Made by a program: the position numbers and the translations under genes. Source: Alkaliphilus serpentinus (lineage in GTDB: Bacteria; Bacillota; Clostridia; Peptostreptococcales; Natronincolaceae). Taken from it: a stretch of 64,000 nucleotides of DNA. Shown one piece after another: positions 1-8,015 of the stretch; within the stretch, counting starts at the first letter, position 1; each line of letters opens with the position of its first letter. The stretch is taken from assembly GCF_009017255.1 (NCBI RefSeq), contig NZ_WBZB01000016.1, positions 1 to 64,000 of the forward strand. Direction: 5' to 3'. The notes under the pieces are model-generated. The model had not been told where the DNA came from. It saw only the letters and a program-made list of their open reading frames with translations, and searched no databases.

Positions 1-4
1 GAAG

Positions 5-106
5 TTACTTTTTCATTTCACCTTCATTAAAAAAGTAGTACTCAGAAAAGAACAAAAGTATATATGCACTAGCAATAATCATCCATAGTCTTTTCAATGT
101 TTCCAT
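5..106 (-). CDS. small single-pass membrane ORF, 33 aa
   Basis: The ORF has a strong AGGAGG ribosome site 7-8 bases before its ATG. The protein starts METLKRLWMII, has one hydrophobic stretch (about residues 8-22), then a short acidic and basic tail ending EGEMKK. I do not recognise a family. It lies next to decayed transposon DNA, so it may be the intact N-terminus of a truncated membrane protein. The ribosome site is the main support for its being translated. Confidence 0.45.
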   Translation of the reverse strand: METLKRLWMIIASAYILLFFSEYYFFNEGEMKK

Positions 107-264
107 CTTTTAACCTCCTAAACCCCAGCAACTTATATAGCTTCAATTACAGCTGCAACAGCTAATTATAACTTCATGTAACAAAGAAATACTTGTTGTT
201 AATTTGCAATACTATACTTTGCTTAAGCTTTCAGTTCTTTAACCATGTTACTCCATATAAGATA

Positions 265-530
265 TTATAATGCCCCCCCAATGTCAAGACACGAAATGAA
301 TTTTTTAAGTTGCTGATGTTCAACTTTCTGAGTAAGTAGGGCCTTATATTGGGCATGATAACGCTTACTATTCTTTGGCTTAGGATAGATTGTATAAAAG
401 CCCATATCCCTCACCATTCGCCGAACCTTCTTTTTCTGGTTCACTTTCAATTCACGGCGAATTGTCTTAGTGAGCATCCTGTAGCTCCAAGTGGGATGGG
501 CTGTATGCAGTTCATCAAGTTGGTTGAAAC
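265..530 (-). pseudogene. IS3-family transposase (orfB) remnant
   Basis: The translation contains the HTAHPTWSYRMLT and VRRMVRDMGFYTIYPKPK stretches typical of the N-terminal part of IS3-family OrfB (IS150-type). The DDE catalytic core is missing. The frame runs from the HAQYK region directly into a C-rich end resembling an IS3 terminal repeat (about 270-293, CCCCCCCAATGTC). No proper start is present; the longest ATG frame begins at 477. This is a deleted insertion sequence. Its end at 530 is approximate. Confidence 0.7.
270..293. repeat. probable terminal inverted repeat of the IS3 remnant
   Basis: A C7 tract followed by AATGTCAAGACA resembles the CCCC-AAnTGTCAGACA-type ends of IS3 elements. 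It lies just beyond the truncated transposase frame. The partner end is not visible in the window. Confidence 0.4.
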
Positions 531-572
531 ACCTCCAAATGTATGCTAGTCTATATTTAAAGGTGGTTTTTT

Positions 573-978
573 ATGTTAATAATAGCGCGACAAATAAGTG
601 AAAGTGGCCTATATCAAATAATCCTGCAAGGAATTAATAAGCATATAATATTTGAAGACGAAGAAGATAAGGAAAAGTTTTTACAAACATTAAATAATTA
701 CAAAGTGAAAAGAGGATATATGGTATATGGATATTCTCTTATGGGAAAATCATATACATTTCATAATACATGAAATAGAAGAAGGATTAGAAATAGTAAT
801 GTGAAGCATAGGAGCCAGTTATATGTATTGGTACAATTGAAGATACAATAGAATTGGACATTTGTTTCAAGATAGATGCAAAAGCGAGCCAATAGAAGAT
901 GAAGCTTATTTATCAACGGTATTAAGATACACACATAACCACAAGAACCGTCCGGGACCAGTGACTGTGGTTATCTAG
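573..978 (+). pseudogene. Y1 (IS200/RAYT-like) transposase, decayed
   Basis: The first frame, 573-773, reads RQISESGLYQIILQGINKHIIFEDEEDKEKF in two joined blocks, typical of COG1943 Y1 transposases. A frameshift near 750 breaks the HxH motif region (LMGK then HIHFIIHE in the next frame). In-frame stops follow, and the family tail (YNRIGHLFQDR, EPIEDEAYLSTVLRY) is still readable to 978. The last segment, AACCGTCCGGGACC, resembles repeats often seen beside such genes. The gene cannot give a functional protein. Confidence 0.8.
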
Positions 979-1077
979 AGAGGAGGGGGTTTATTGAAAG
1001 CATTGAAATTATTTAGAAAAATTCAATGATACTATGAAAGATATAAAATAAACTTGAATAAGGAGGGTGATTATATA

Positions 1078-1626
1078 ATGAAAAAAACAATATTTTTAAT
1101 AGCCATGATTATTAGTATCTCTGTTTATACGGCCTGTACTCAAGATGTTACAGTTCCTGATGAAAATAATGAGCCCAATACCGGAGAGATAAATAATGAG
1201 TCACATAATAATCAACAAAGTTCAGAGTACACAAATATTAATCCAAAAGATGATAGTGAGAATAATGTAAAAGATGCTCCATCTGATGGTAAAGTTGATT
1301 TAAGGAAGGTTGTCATAAAAAATGATGTATTTAGGATCTATCAGCCAGCTCCTGGTGCTGAAGTAAAGGAAAAAATAGTTGTTAAGGGATTAGCAAGGAT
1401 TTTTGAAGGTACTGTATTATATGAGTTTGAAGACGGTCATAATATCCTTGATAAAGGTTTTACAACAGCTACAGAAGGTGCTCCAGGATGGGGAGAATTT
1501 GAGATTGTTATACAGCTTGATAAAGATGTAGCTAATGATTCAGGAAGTGTTATTTTGTATGAAGAAAGTGCAAAAGACGGCTCTAGAAGAAATGAGTTAA
1601 TCATTCCTGTTAAGATTATTCAGTAA
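1078..1626 (+). CDS. lipoprotein with Gmad2 immunoglobulin-like domain
   Basis: This is a secreted lipoprotein of about 182 aa. The start at 1078 was chosen because AGGAGGG lies at about 1060-1067 and the signal peptide MKKTIFLIAMIISISVYTAC begins there; an upstream in-frame ATG at 1054 lacks this support. The lipobox is YTAC. A low-complexity Asn/Glu/Ser linker follows. The C-terminal 95 residues (FRIYQPAPGAEV, ILDKGFTTATEGAPGWGEFE) match the Gmad2 domain named for spore germination proteins. Its role is unknown; cell-surface or spore-related binding is inferred from the family only. Confidence 0.8.
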   Translation: MKKTIFLIAMIISISVYTACTQDVTVPDENNEPNTGEINNESHNNQQSSEYTNINPKDDSENNVKDAPSDGKVDLRKVVIKNDVFRIYQPAPGAEVKEKIVVKGLARIFEGTVLYEFEDGHNILDKGFTTATEGAPGWGEFEIVIQLDKDVANDSGSVILYEESAKDGSRRNELIIPVKIIQ

Positions 1627-1807
1627 AATAATTAAGTTGAAAAAATGTATTTGCTAATCTAAAAGTTGCGATTTCTATTTTACACATTTAGGCAAAAAAT
1701 ATATTACTCAATAACATAAAAAACGCCATAGATTGTATATCTCCTACAACTGACGGTTGAGAATACATTTATTACGTTTCTTTTACAGAGCATGTATAAA
1801 CCCAATG

Positions 1808-1821
1808 AGAACACTTGTTCT
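1808..1821. promoter_or_regulatory. LexA (SOS)-box-like palindrome
   Basis: AGAACACTTGTTCT has symmetric GAAC and GTTC halves, as in the Gram-positive LexA operator GAACRNRYGTTY, with one deviation in the centre. It overlaps the -35 hexamer of the promoter before the KilA-N gene, where repressor binding would block RNA polymerase. LexA binding is inferred. Confidence 0.45.
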
Positions 1822-1843
1822 AATAACAAATGACTGATATAAT
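1815..1843 (+). promoter_or_regulatory. sigma-A-type promoter of KilA-N gene
   Basis: TTGTTC, a 17-base spacer, then a perfect TATAAT. The predicted start near 1850 gives a leader of about 90 bases before the KilA-N start at 1940. Confidence 0.6.
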
Positions 1844-1939
1844 ATTGGTATTAACTCGTAGAAGATTATGCAGATAGAACTGTTATGATTTTCTCTCACT
1901 GCAGTTGTGAGGATTTGCGAATATGGGGGGTGCTATGAG

Positions 1940-2593
1940 ATGGTAAAGAAACCTATTAAAGGGACAATCCAGGCGAAAGGTATTGATATTGCAATTTATA
2001 CGGAAGATTTTCGAAACGAGTTTATTTCTCTTACAGATATTGCAAGATATAAGAGCGATGAACCTAATGATGCTATTAAAAATTGGATGCGAAATCGGGA
2101 TACAATAGAATTTTTAGGTTTATGGGAAAGCTTGCATAATCCAAGCTTTAAACCCGTCGAATTCGACGGGTTTAAAAAAGAAGCTGGTTTGAATGCATTT
2201 ACAATGTCTCCGACAAAATGGATTACAACTGTAAATGCAATTGGCATTGTCTCAAAGTCAGGTCGATATGGTGGAACATTTGCTCATTCCGACATTGCTT
2301 TTGAATTTGCCTCATGGATATCAGCAGAGTTTAAGCTCTATATTATTAAGGATTATAAAAGATTAAAAAACGATGAAAGCAGCAGGCTTTCCTTAGGTTG
2401 GAATTTAAATAGGGAGATATCCAAACTTAACTATAGAATTCATACCGATGCTATTAAGGAAAATTTACTCCCACCGGAATTGAAGCCATTTCAAATTTCA
2501 ATGACTTATGCCAGCGAAGCAGATGTGTTAAATGTTGCCCTCTTCGGAATTACAGCTAAACAGTGGAGAATCATAAGGGCTATATTGTATTAA
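1940..2593 (+). CDS. KilA-N domain protein, probably C-terminally truncated
   Basis: Phage-type KilA-N DNA-binding protein, 217 aa from the ATG at 1940, which follows GGGGGG TGCT; a GTG 33 bases upstream has no ribosome site. The domain is clear: FISLTDIARYKS, NWMRNRDTIEFLGLWE, and the conserved TFAHSDIAFEFASWISAEFKLYI. Homologues normally continue past the GITAKQW motif with about 50 more residues. Here the frame diverges after QWR and stops, which suggests a frameshift or deletion. The promoter overlaps a LexA-like palindrome, which fits a phage or SOS origin. It is probably a relic of an integrated element. Confidence 0.75.
   Translation: MVKKPIKGTIQAKGIDIAIYTEDFRNEFISLTDIARYKSDEPNDAIKNWMRNRDTIEFLGLWESLHNPSFKPVEFDGFKKEAGLNAFTMSPTKWITTVNAIGIVSKSGRYGGTFAHSDIAFEFASWISAEFKLYIIKDYKRLKNDESSRLSLGWNLNREISKLNYRIHTDAIKENLLPPELKPFQISMTYASEADVLNVALFGITAKQWRIIRAILY
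2147..2176. repeat. perfect 30-bp palindrome inside the KilA-N gene
   Basis: The arms read TTTAAACCCGTCGAA and TTCGACGGGTTTAAA with no spacer, and every one of the 15 pairs matches. The palindrome encodes FKPVEFDGFK, a sequence usual for this family, so it may come partly from the protein code. It could still be a DNA-binding or replication-sensitive site. Confidence 0.8.
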
Positions 2594-2622
2594 AATCTGA
2601 ATTATTAGACAATAAATAGATT

Positions 2623-2649
2623 ACCCTACTGTGAAAGCAGTAGGGTTTT
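2623..2649 (+). terminator. intrinsic terminator, hexaloop family copy 1
   Basis: Stem CCCTACTG / CAGTAGGG with loop TGAAAG, then TTTT. The same stem recurs at 7753, 12561 (with a compensating pair change) and 15018. Confidence 0.8.
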
Positions 2650-2786
2650 CATGTTCACGTAAATCTAACTTTTATTAATTTATTTGAACATCTTCCATTC
2701 TACCATTATTAGCCTATCCAATTTTTAAGAAAGAAAGCTATTGGAGTGGGCTTCTAAAAATTAGCTGGACCCTAATATCCTTTATA

Positions 2787-2815
2787 TTGTATATCTACTT
2801 TAAATTGGATATAAT
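2787..2815 (+). promoter_or_regulatory. promoter of the GntR-transporter operon
   Basis: TTGTAT, 17-base spacer, TATAAT. The predicted start is near 2822, just before the operator-like palindrome and the gntR ribosome site. Confidence 0.6.
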
Positions 2816-2828
2816 GGTTTTAAATAAC

Positions 2829-2841
2829 GTGGTAATACCAC
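2829..2841. promoter_or_regulatory. GntR/FadR-type operator
   Basis: GTGGTAATACCAC fits the TNGTNNNACNA pattern of FadR-subfamily regulators. It sits just downstream of the predicted transcription start and before the regulator gene, which suggests autorepression. Confidence 0.55.
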
Positions 2842-2858
2842 AACTGAGGTGAGTACTA

Positions 2859-3521
2859 TTGATTGTTAAAAAAAATGCAGAATCTAAGGTTGAAGAGTAT
2901 CTCATCAAGCTCATTTTAAATGGTAAGGTTAGTCCAGGGACTTATTTAAAGCCTGAAAGACAGCTTGCTATAGAGTTGGGTTATACTCGCCCTGTTATTC
3001 ACAAGGCCATCATAAGGTTGGAGTCAAAAGGGTTGGTTACTATCGTACCGAGGCAAGGTGTAATGGTGAACGACTATAGAATAACAGGGAAGCTTGAACT
3101 ATTAGAGAATCTTTTTGACTTAAATCGACAGGGCATCCATCCAGCTTTAAACCGATCTATGCTTAGGTTTATTCACAGAAACTTCCAATCACTATTAATT
3201 GAATTAGCATCTGATAAATCTAATACCCTGAAATTCCATCAAAATCCAATTGAATCAGGGGAGGATATTTTCAATTGGATGCATGGGTATGCTATGTCTT
3301 CAAAAAATGTAATTTATACAATGCTATTTAATGAATTTAAGTTGGGTATTTTGAATGTTGGAGATGCCATTGTAAAAGCAGATAAACAGTTTCTGCAGCA
3401 GGGAAGAAAGTCCATCGATCATGCTGTTGAATCAGGGCATATTGATGATATTGAGGTTTTACTTCACCAATGGTTTAACACCATTGAAAAATTATGGTTA
3501 GGGGGAGAAAAAAGTGAATAA
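2859..3521 (+). CDS. GntR-family transcriptional regulator
   Basis: 220 aa from a TTG start behind GAGGTGAG. The N-terminal winged helix (KPERQLAIELGYTRPVIHKA, then LESKGLVTIVPRQGVMV) is the GntR signature. The C-terminal part is an all-helical effector domain of about 140 residues, consistent with the FadR type but not matched to a specific ligand. The gene overlaps the following transporter by 8 bases. An operator-like palindrome lies before it. It probably controls the downstream uptake and hydrolysis genes in response to their substrate. Confidence 0.85.
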   Translation: MIVKKNAESKVEEYLIKLILNGKVSPGTYLKPERQLAIELGYTRPVIHKAIIRLESKGLVTIVPRQGVMVNDYRITGKLELLENLFDLNRQGIHPALNRSMLRFIHRNFQSLLIELASDKSNTLKFHQNPIESGEDIFNWMHGYAMSSKNVIYTMLFNEFKLGILNVGDAIVKADKQFLQQGRKSIDHAVESGHIDDIEVLLHQWFNTIEKLWLGGEKSE

Positions 3522-4822
3522 AAATTCCGTAGTAAAAACCTTTATGAGTGCACTTCTGGTACTTTGTGGCATGCTTGCCATGACGGGATTATTTACAAGA
3601 GTTGTACCAGGTGCCAACCCTTCTATACATTGGTATTTTTCACCGATTACTGTTTTGTTCAGTGATTCGGGGCCTCTGATAATTGCAATCATAGTTTTTT
3701 TACTTATTATTGGTGGTGCCTTGCATATTCTTAAGACGACCGGACTAATGGAAGGGGTTATCATTGCAACAGCAAAAAAATACCAAGAAAAAGAATTTGT
3801 ACTCTTAAGTGTGTTGGTATTGGTCTTTATGGCTATGGGAGCTTTTGTAGGTGTTTTTGAAGAAGTGGTGCCTCTAGTCCCACTTGTAATCCTGCTTTCA
3901 AAGGGTATGGGCTGGGATGACATGACTGGCCTTGGTATTAGTATTTTGGCCTGTAGCCTTGGGTTTGCAGCTGCAGTCACCAATCCATTTACCATAGGTG
4001 TAGCACAGGAATTAGCAGAGGTACCGCTTTTTTCTGGAGCAGTGCTAAGGATTTTTGTCTTTAAATCAGTGTATATGATTCTTCTTGGATTCTTATGGGG
4101 GCACATAAAAAAGACCCGTACTCCAATAAGAAAAGATGTGTTGGCTGTTGAGCCTAAAGGACAGATTCCTAAAAAGGCTTATATTTTTTTTTCGTCTTCA
4201 ATGATTTTAATGGGATGCTTCATCGCCACCTCTCCATTTATCTCAATTTTACGTGACCTGAGTTTGCCGATAATCGCCCTCATCTTTTTTGTAACGGCCA
4301 TGGGGGTTGGTCAGCTAGTTAAGGGGAATATGAAATGGATTGCTAAACAGTATGCTATTGGTGCCCGTGATATGGCACCAGCTATTGTTTTAATTCTAAT
4401 AGCAACAGGCATTAAGCATATTATGATTGAAGGACATATTTTAGACTATATCTTATCTAGGGTGTCTAATAACATTGATCAGTTCTCCATTTGGTGCTAT
4501 CGTAATGATTTTTCTATTGGTTCTCTTCTTGAATTTTTTTATCGGTTCCGGAAGCGCTAAAGCATTCATTCTAATGCCTTTACTGGTACCAACTACAGAT
4601 TTACTTGGGATAAGCAGACAGTTGGGCATATTGGCATTCCAGTTTGGAGATGGCTTTTCCAATGTACTTTATCCAACCAATGCTGTGCTGCTTATCGCCT
4701 TAGGATTATCCGGAGTGAGTTATGGAAAATGGTTTAGATTTATTCTTCCTATCCAAGGGCTTCTATTAATACTATCTCTAATATGGTTGGCCATCGCTTA
4801 TCGATTCGGTTATGGTCTATAA
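3514..4822 (+). pseudogene. YfcC-family transporter, interrupted by a frameshift
   Basis: Multi-pass carrier of the YfcC (ion-transporter superfamily, COG1288) type. Frame one, 3514-4560, carries the first part: FVGVFEEVVPLVPLVILLSK and GFAAAVTNPFTIGVAQ. The conserved C-terminal part (SSPFGAIVM, FFIGSGSAKAF, GDGFSNVLYPTNAV) is in the +1 frame, 4475-4822. One extra base near 4474, in AATAACATTGATC, accounts for the shift. Neighbouring genes are intact, so this may be a recent mutation or a sequence error. If corrected it would be about 435 aa. The substrate is unknown; YfcC relatives are suggested to carry carboxylates or peptides. Confidence 0.75.
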
Positions 4823-4835
4823 GAAGGAGGATTTT

Positions 4836-5558
4836 ATGAAATTCAATTTAAACAGTAATTTTTTATTTATGATCGGTGGTTGTGTATTTACTTTTGTAAT
4901 AGCCCAGTCTGTTTTTTTCCTTTATAGAGCCATTAAACAGGCTAAGATTATGGGAATGGACAGAGCTGTTATAAAAAGTACCATTATATCCAGTGCTGCA
5001 TTCTCAATTGCACCTGCACTTTCAATTCTTTTGGGGGTTCTTTCCTTATCAAAATTTTTAGGATTACCATTGCCTTGGATTAGACTTAGTATTTTGGGAG
5101 CATTAACCTATGAACTGACAGCAGCTGCATCTGCAGCATCCTCTGTCGGCATCTCAGTAACAGAGCAGATTACTAATCCTCAAGCTTATACCACTATTGC
5201 ATGGGTGATGACTCTAGGTATTATACCTGGTGTAATTTTGATTCCTCTGTTTCTTAAAAAAATACAAGGTGGATTAATTTCTCAAAAAAACAGGGATAGG
5301 ATATGGGGAGAACACTTTATGACGGCTATTTTTCTGGGTATGATTTCTGCATTCCTTGGAATGGTATTTGCCACAGTACGTAAGGGTATAGCAGGATGGA
5401 TACCTGTGTTTGTTCTTATTTTCTCAGCAATTGTTATGGTGTGCTGCGGATTGGCTATCAAAAAATATAATGTTAAATGGCTTGAGGACTATGCACTTCC
5501 TTTTAGTATTTTAGGGGGGATGGCCTTTGCCATTTTAACTACTCATATATTGGTGTAG
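4836..5558 (+). CDS. DUF5058-family membrane protein
   Basis: About 240 aa, polytopic. The start at 4836 has AAGGAGG at 4824-4830; an in-frame start 24 bases upstream is less likely. Visible blocks are ISSAAFSIAPALSILLGVLSLSKFLGLPLPW in two parts, LTYELTAAASAASSVG and MTLGIIPGVILIPLF, which match my memory of DUF5058. It is co-transcribed with the next membrane protein and an M20 hydrolase. Function is unknown; it may form a transport complex with its neighbour. Confidence 0.7.
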   Translation: MKFNLNSNFLFMIGGCVFTFVIAQSVFFLYRAIKQAKIMGMDRAVIKSTIISSAAFSIAPALSILLGVLSLSKFLGLPLPWIRLSILGALTYELTAAASAASSVGISVTEQITNPQAYTTIAWVMTLGIIPGVILIPLFLKKIQGGLISQKNRDRIWGEHFMTAIFLGMISAFLGMVFATVRKGIAGWIPVFVLIFSAIVMVCCGLAIKKYNVKWLEDYALPFSILGGMAFAILTTHILV

Positions 5559-5569
5559 GGGGGATAAAT

Positions 5570-6229
5570 ATGAAAAATAGAGGATATGAGGATTCGGTTC
5601 ATGTGTATGGACGTCTTTGGATGTTTTTCGCACTATTAATGATGTTGATGATACCAGCTTCCATTTGTCTTTATTATGATGCATGGCCCACATTTAGTTC
5701 TGTTTTTAAAGGGTTAATGGGTGTAGCTCCCATATTTTGGACTGTTGCAGTGATTGAAGTTGTAACTTTTACTCCAATGCTTGGATCAGGGGGAGCTTAT
5801 CTTGGATTTGTTACAGGAAATCTTACAAATTTAAAGGTGCCTTGTGCTTTGTATGCTATGGAAAATGCAAAAGTTAAACAGGGTTCTCTAGAAGGTGAGA
5901 TTATTTCTACTATTGCTATTGCAGTATCATCAATAGTCACAACTCTAATTATCGCCTTGGGAATATTGATGCTAGCTCCATTGACACCAGTGCTGCAGTC
6001 GGATTTATTAAAACCAGCTTTTGATAACATACTACCAGCTCTTTTTGGTGGGCTTGCTGTAGTGTATGTGGGTAAGAACTGGAAAATTGCACTTACCCCG
6101 CTGTTGTTTATGATTACTTTGTTTATTATGATACCAAGCCTTGCAAGCTCTGTATCTGTATTGGTTTCCATAGGTGTGGTAATTGCTATTGGTACAGCAC
6201 GGATTCTTTACAAAAAAGGGAAGCTCTAG
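5570..6229 (+). CDS. multi-pass membrane protein, partner of DUF5058 gene
   Basis: 219 aa with about six hydrophobic segments; family not named. The start follows a GGGGGG ribosome site and lies 11 bases after the DUF5058 gene. The central part, IEVVTFTPMLGSGGAYLGFVTGN in two adjoining blocks, is glycine-rich and could line a pore. Its fixed position between DUF5058 and the M20 peptidase suggests the two membrane proteins act together. Confidence 0.65.
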   Translation: MKNRGYEDSVHVYGRLWMFFALLMMLMIPASICLYYDAWPTFSSVFKGLMGVAPIFWTVAVIEVVTFTPMLGSGGAYLGFVTGNLTNLKVPCALYAMENAKVKQGSLEGEIISTIAIAVSSIVTTLIIALGILMLAPLTPVLQSDLLKPAFDNILPALFGGLAVVYVGKNWKIALTPLLFMITLFIMIPSLASSVSVLVSIGVVIAIGTARILYKKGKL

Positions 6230-6238
6230 GAGGTTAAT

Positions 6239-7666
6239 ATGTGGATTGTATTTTTATTGTTGGCATGTTTTGTAATGGTTTTAGTAATCCGAGCTTTATG
6301 GTTTAAGGTTGAGTCTACCAATGGTAAATCCCTTATAGCATCGGATGGAGATGTAGAGGCTGTAACTCAACGCTTTTCAAAGATGATTCAATGCCCTACT
6401 GTAAGCTATTTTGAAAAGGAGAAAATGGATTGGCAGGTTTTTGAAGATTTTAAAGAGCTGCTACCAGTTCTTTACCCTAAAATTCATGCTGTTTGTGACC
6501 GAGAGTTTCACAGTGAAACGGGTATACTGTATTTGTGGAAGGGACATAGAAGTGATGCTGTGACCGTACTCATGTCTCACTATGACGTAGTGCCTGCCAA
6601 TGAAGAGTTATGGTCTAAGCCACCATTTTCAGGGATTGTAGAAGCTAATACAATCTGGGGAAGAGGGACTCTAGATACCAAAGGAACTCTATGCGGTATA
6701 CTAGAGGCAGCAGAAAGACTGATTGCTCAGGGATATATTCCTGAAAATGATATTTATTTTTCCTTCTCAGGAGATGAGGAGATCAGCGGGCCTTCAGCCC
6801 CTGCCATTGTATCATATTTACAGAAAAAAGGTATACGTCCTGCGCTGGTTCTTGACGAAGGAGGAGCTATTGTTAAGAACATCTTGCCAGGAGTAGATAA
6901 GCCTATTGCTGTAATTGGAACTGGAGAAAAGGGTTATATGGACATTGAACTCTCTATGAAAGGTAAAGGAGGACATTCATCCACCCCTCCTCCCAATTCT
7001 TTAGTAGGATTACTATCAAAAGCGGTAGTAAGGCTTGAAAGAAGGCCTTTTAAATCTCATTTAACACCACCTGTACAGGAGCTTTTTGAAACCCTTGGGA
7101 TACATTCGTCATTCACTTATCGATTTGTTTTTTCAAACCTATGGTGTTTTAGTCCGTTAATCCAGTGGTTATTTGGAAGAAAAGGTGGAGAAATGAATGC
7201 CTTGATTAGGACTACCCTTGCGGTGACGAAGGCTGAGGGTAGTGAAGCCTTTAATGTGGTGCCAGTAAAAGCAAGTATAGGTGTCAATCTCAGGCTGTTA
7301 TCTAAAGATACCACCGATGAGGCATTGAAACATGTCAAGACAGTTATCAACAACGAGGATATAGAGGTGAAGGTTATTGAAAAAAGGGAGGCTTCCCCCA
7401 TTTCTCCTACCAATACGGAGGCATGGAAAAAAGTAAAAACTGCTATTCAAAACACTTGGGAAGGTACAATTGTAACACCTTATCTTATGTTGGCTGCCAG
7501 TGATTCAAGACATTTTTGCAGTATATCAGATAATGTGCTGCGGTTTTCAGCTATGTCTCTTTCAGAGGAAGAACGTGGGTTAATCCATGGCAATAATGAA
7601 CGTATACCAATAAAAACCTTGATGGATACCATTGATTTTTATGAACGGTTGATGCAACTGCTTTGA
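6239..7666 (+). CDS. membrane-anchored M20 metallopeptidase
   Basis: 475 aa with one N-terminal membrane segment (about residues 2-22), then an M20 (ArgE/DapE/PM20D1-like) catalytic domain. The metal and catalytic motifs are present: SHYDVVP (His114, Asp116), GRGTLDTKGT (Asp146) and SGDEEISG (Glu180-Glu181). The dimerisation domain follows (KGKGGHSSTPPPNSLVG). It should hydrolyse an amide bond in a small peptide or N-acyl amino acid, probably near the membrane. It is the last gene of the GntR operon, which couples it to uptake. AGGAGG lies before the start. Confidence 0.85.
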   Translation: MWIVFLLLACFVMVLVIRALWFKVESTNGKSLIASDGDVEAVTQRFSKMIQCPTVSYFEKEKMDWQVFEDFKELLPVLYPKIHAVCDREFHSETGILYLWKGHRSDAVTVLMSHYDVVPANEELWSKPPFSGIVEANTIWGRGTLDTKGTLCGILEAAERLIAQGYIPENDIYFSFSGDEEISGPSAPAIVSYLQKKGIRPALVLDEGGAIVKNILPGVDKPIAVIGTGEKGYMDIELSMKGKGGHSSTPPPNSLVGLLSKAVVRLERRPFKSHLTPPVQELFETLGIHSSFTYRFVFSNLWCFSPLIQWLFGRKGGEMNALIRTTLAVTKAEGSEAFNVVPVKASIGVNLRLLSKDTTDEALKHVKTVINNEDIEVKVIEKREASPISPTNTEAWKKVKTAIQNTWEGTIVTPYLMLAASDSRHFCSISDNVLRFSAMSLSEEERGLIHGNNERIPIKTLMDTIDFYERLMQLL

Positions 7667-7672
7667 TAACCT

Positions 7673-7747
7673 GTTGCTGGGTGTTAGCCAAGGGGAGAAA
7701 CCAAAACAGCAACTACCCTCGGAGAAGCTAGAAGGAAAGAGGCCGAG
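7673..7747 (+). other. structured 3' untranslated region
   Basis: Two inverted repeats precede the terminator: GTTGCTG (7673-7679) with CAGCAAC (7707-7713), and CTCGG (7718-7722) with CCGAG (7743-7747). Together with the terminator this gives three hairpins in about 105 bases. The class is not recognised. Confidence 0.4.
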
Positions 7748-7752
7748 ATGAG

Positions 7753-7780
7753 CCCTACTGTGATTGCAGTAGGGTTTTTA
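7753..7780 (+). terminator. intrinsic terminator, hexaloop family copy 2
   Basis: CCCTACTG / CAGTAGGG stem, loop TGATTG, T5 run. It ends the M20 operon. From here to 8000 I see no gene or clear promoter. Confidence 0.85.
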
Positions 7781-8015
7781 GAGCTGGTAAAATGATTATA
7801 ATAACTTACATTAACTGTATGATTGGTATAAAATGTAATAGATAATAGTTTTAGTTAATCAAGAAAATTGGAAGATGAATATCCTTACAAAGTTTTACAT
7901 AATAAGTAAACTTTCCACTAAGCACTTTGTAGTTTGTATAACTAAGCTGTTGGCTAAAGTGTAGCAAGCAATCAGTTTTCACATATATTGTAGTACAAAA
8001 GAAAGGAGGAAAAAA

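Noticed and set aside
1907-1939. Upstream start for the KilA-N gene
   Set aside because: The extra residues lack a ribosome site, while the ATG at 1940 has one and fits the family start.
3498-4106. 202-aa minus-strand frame
   Set aside because: It is a shadow of the conserved YfcC-type gene and has no family features.
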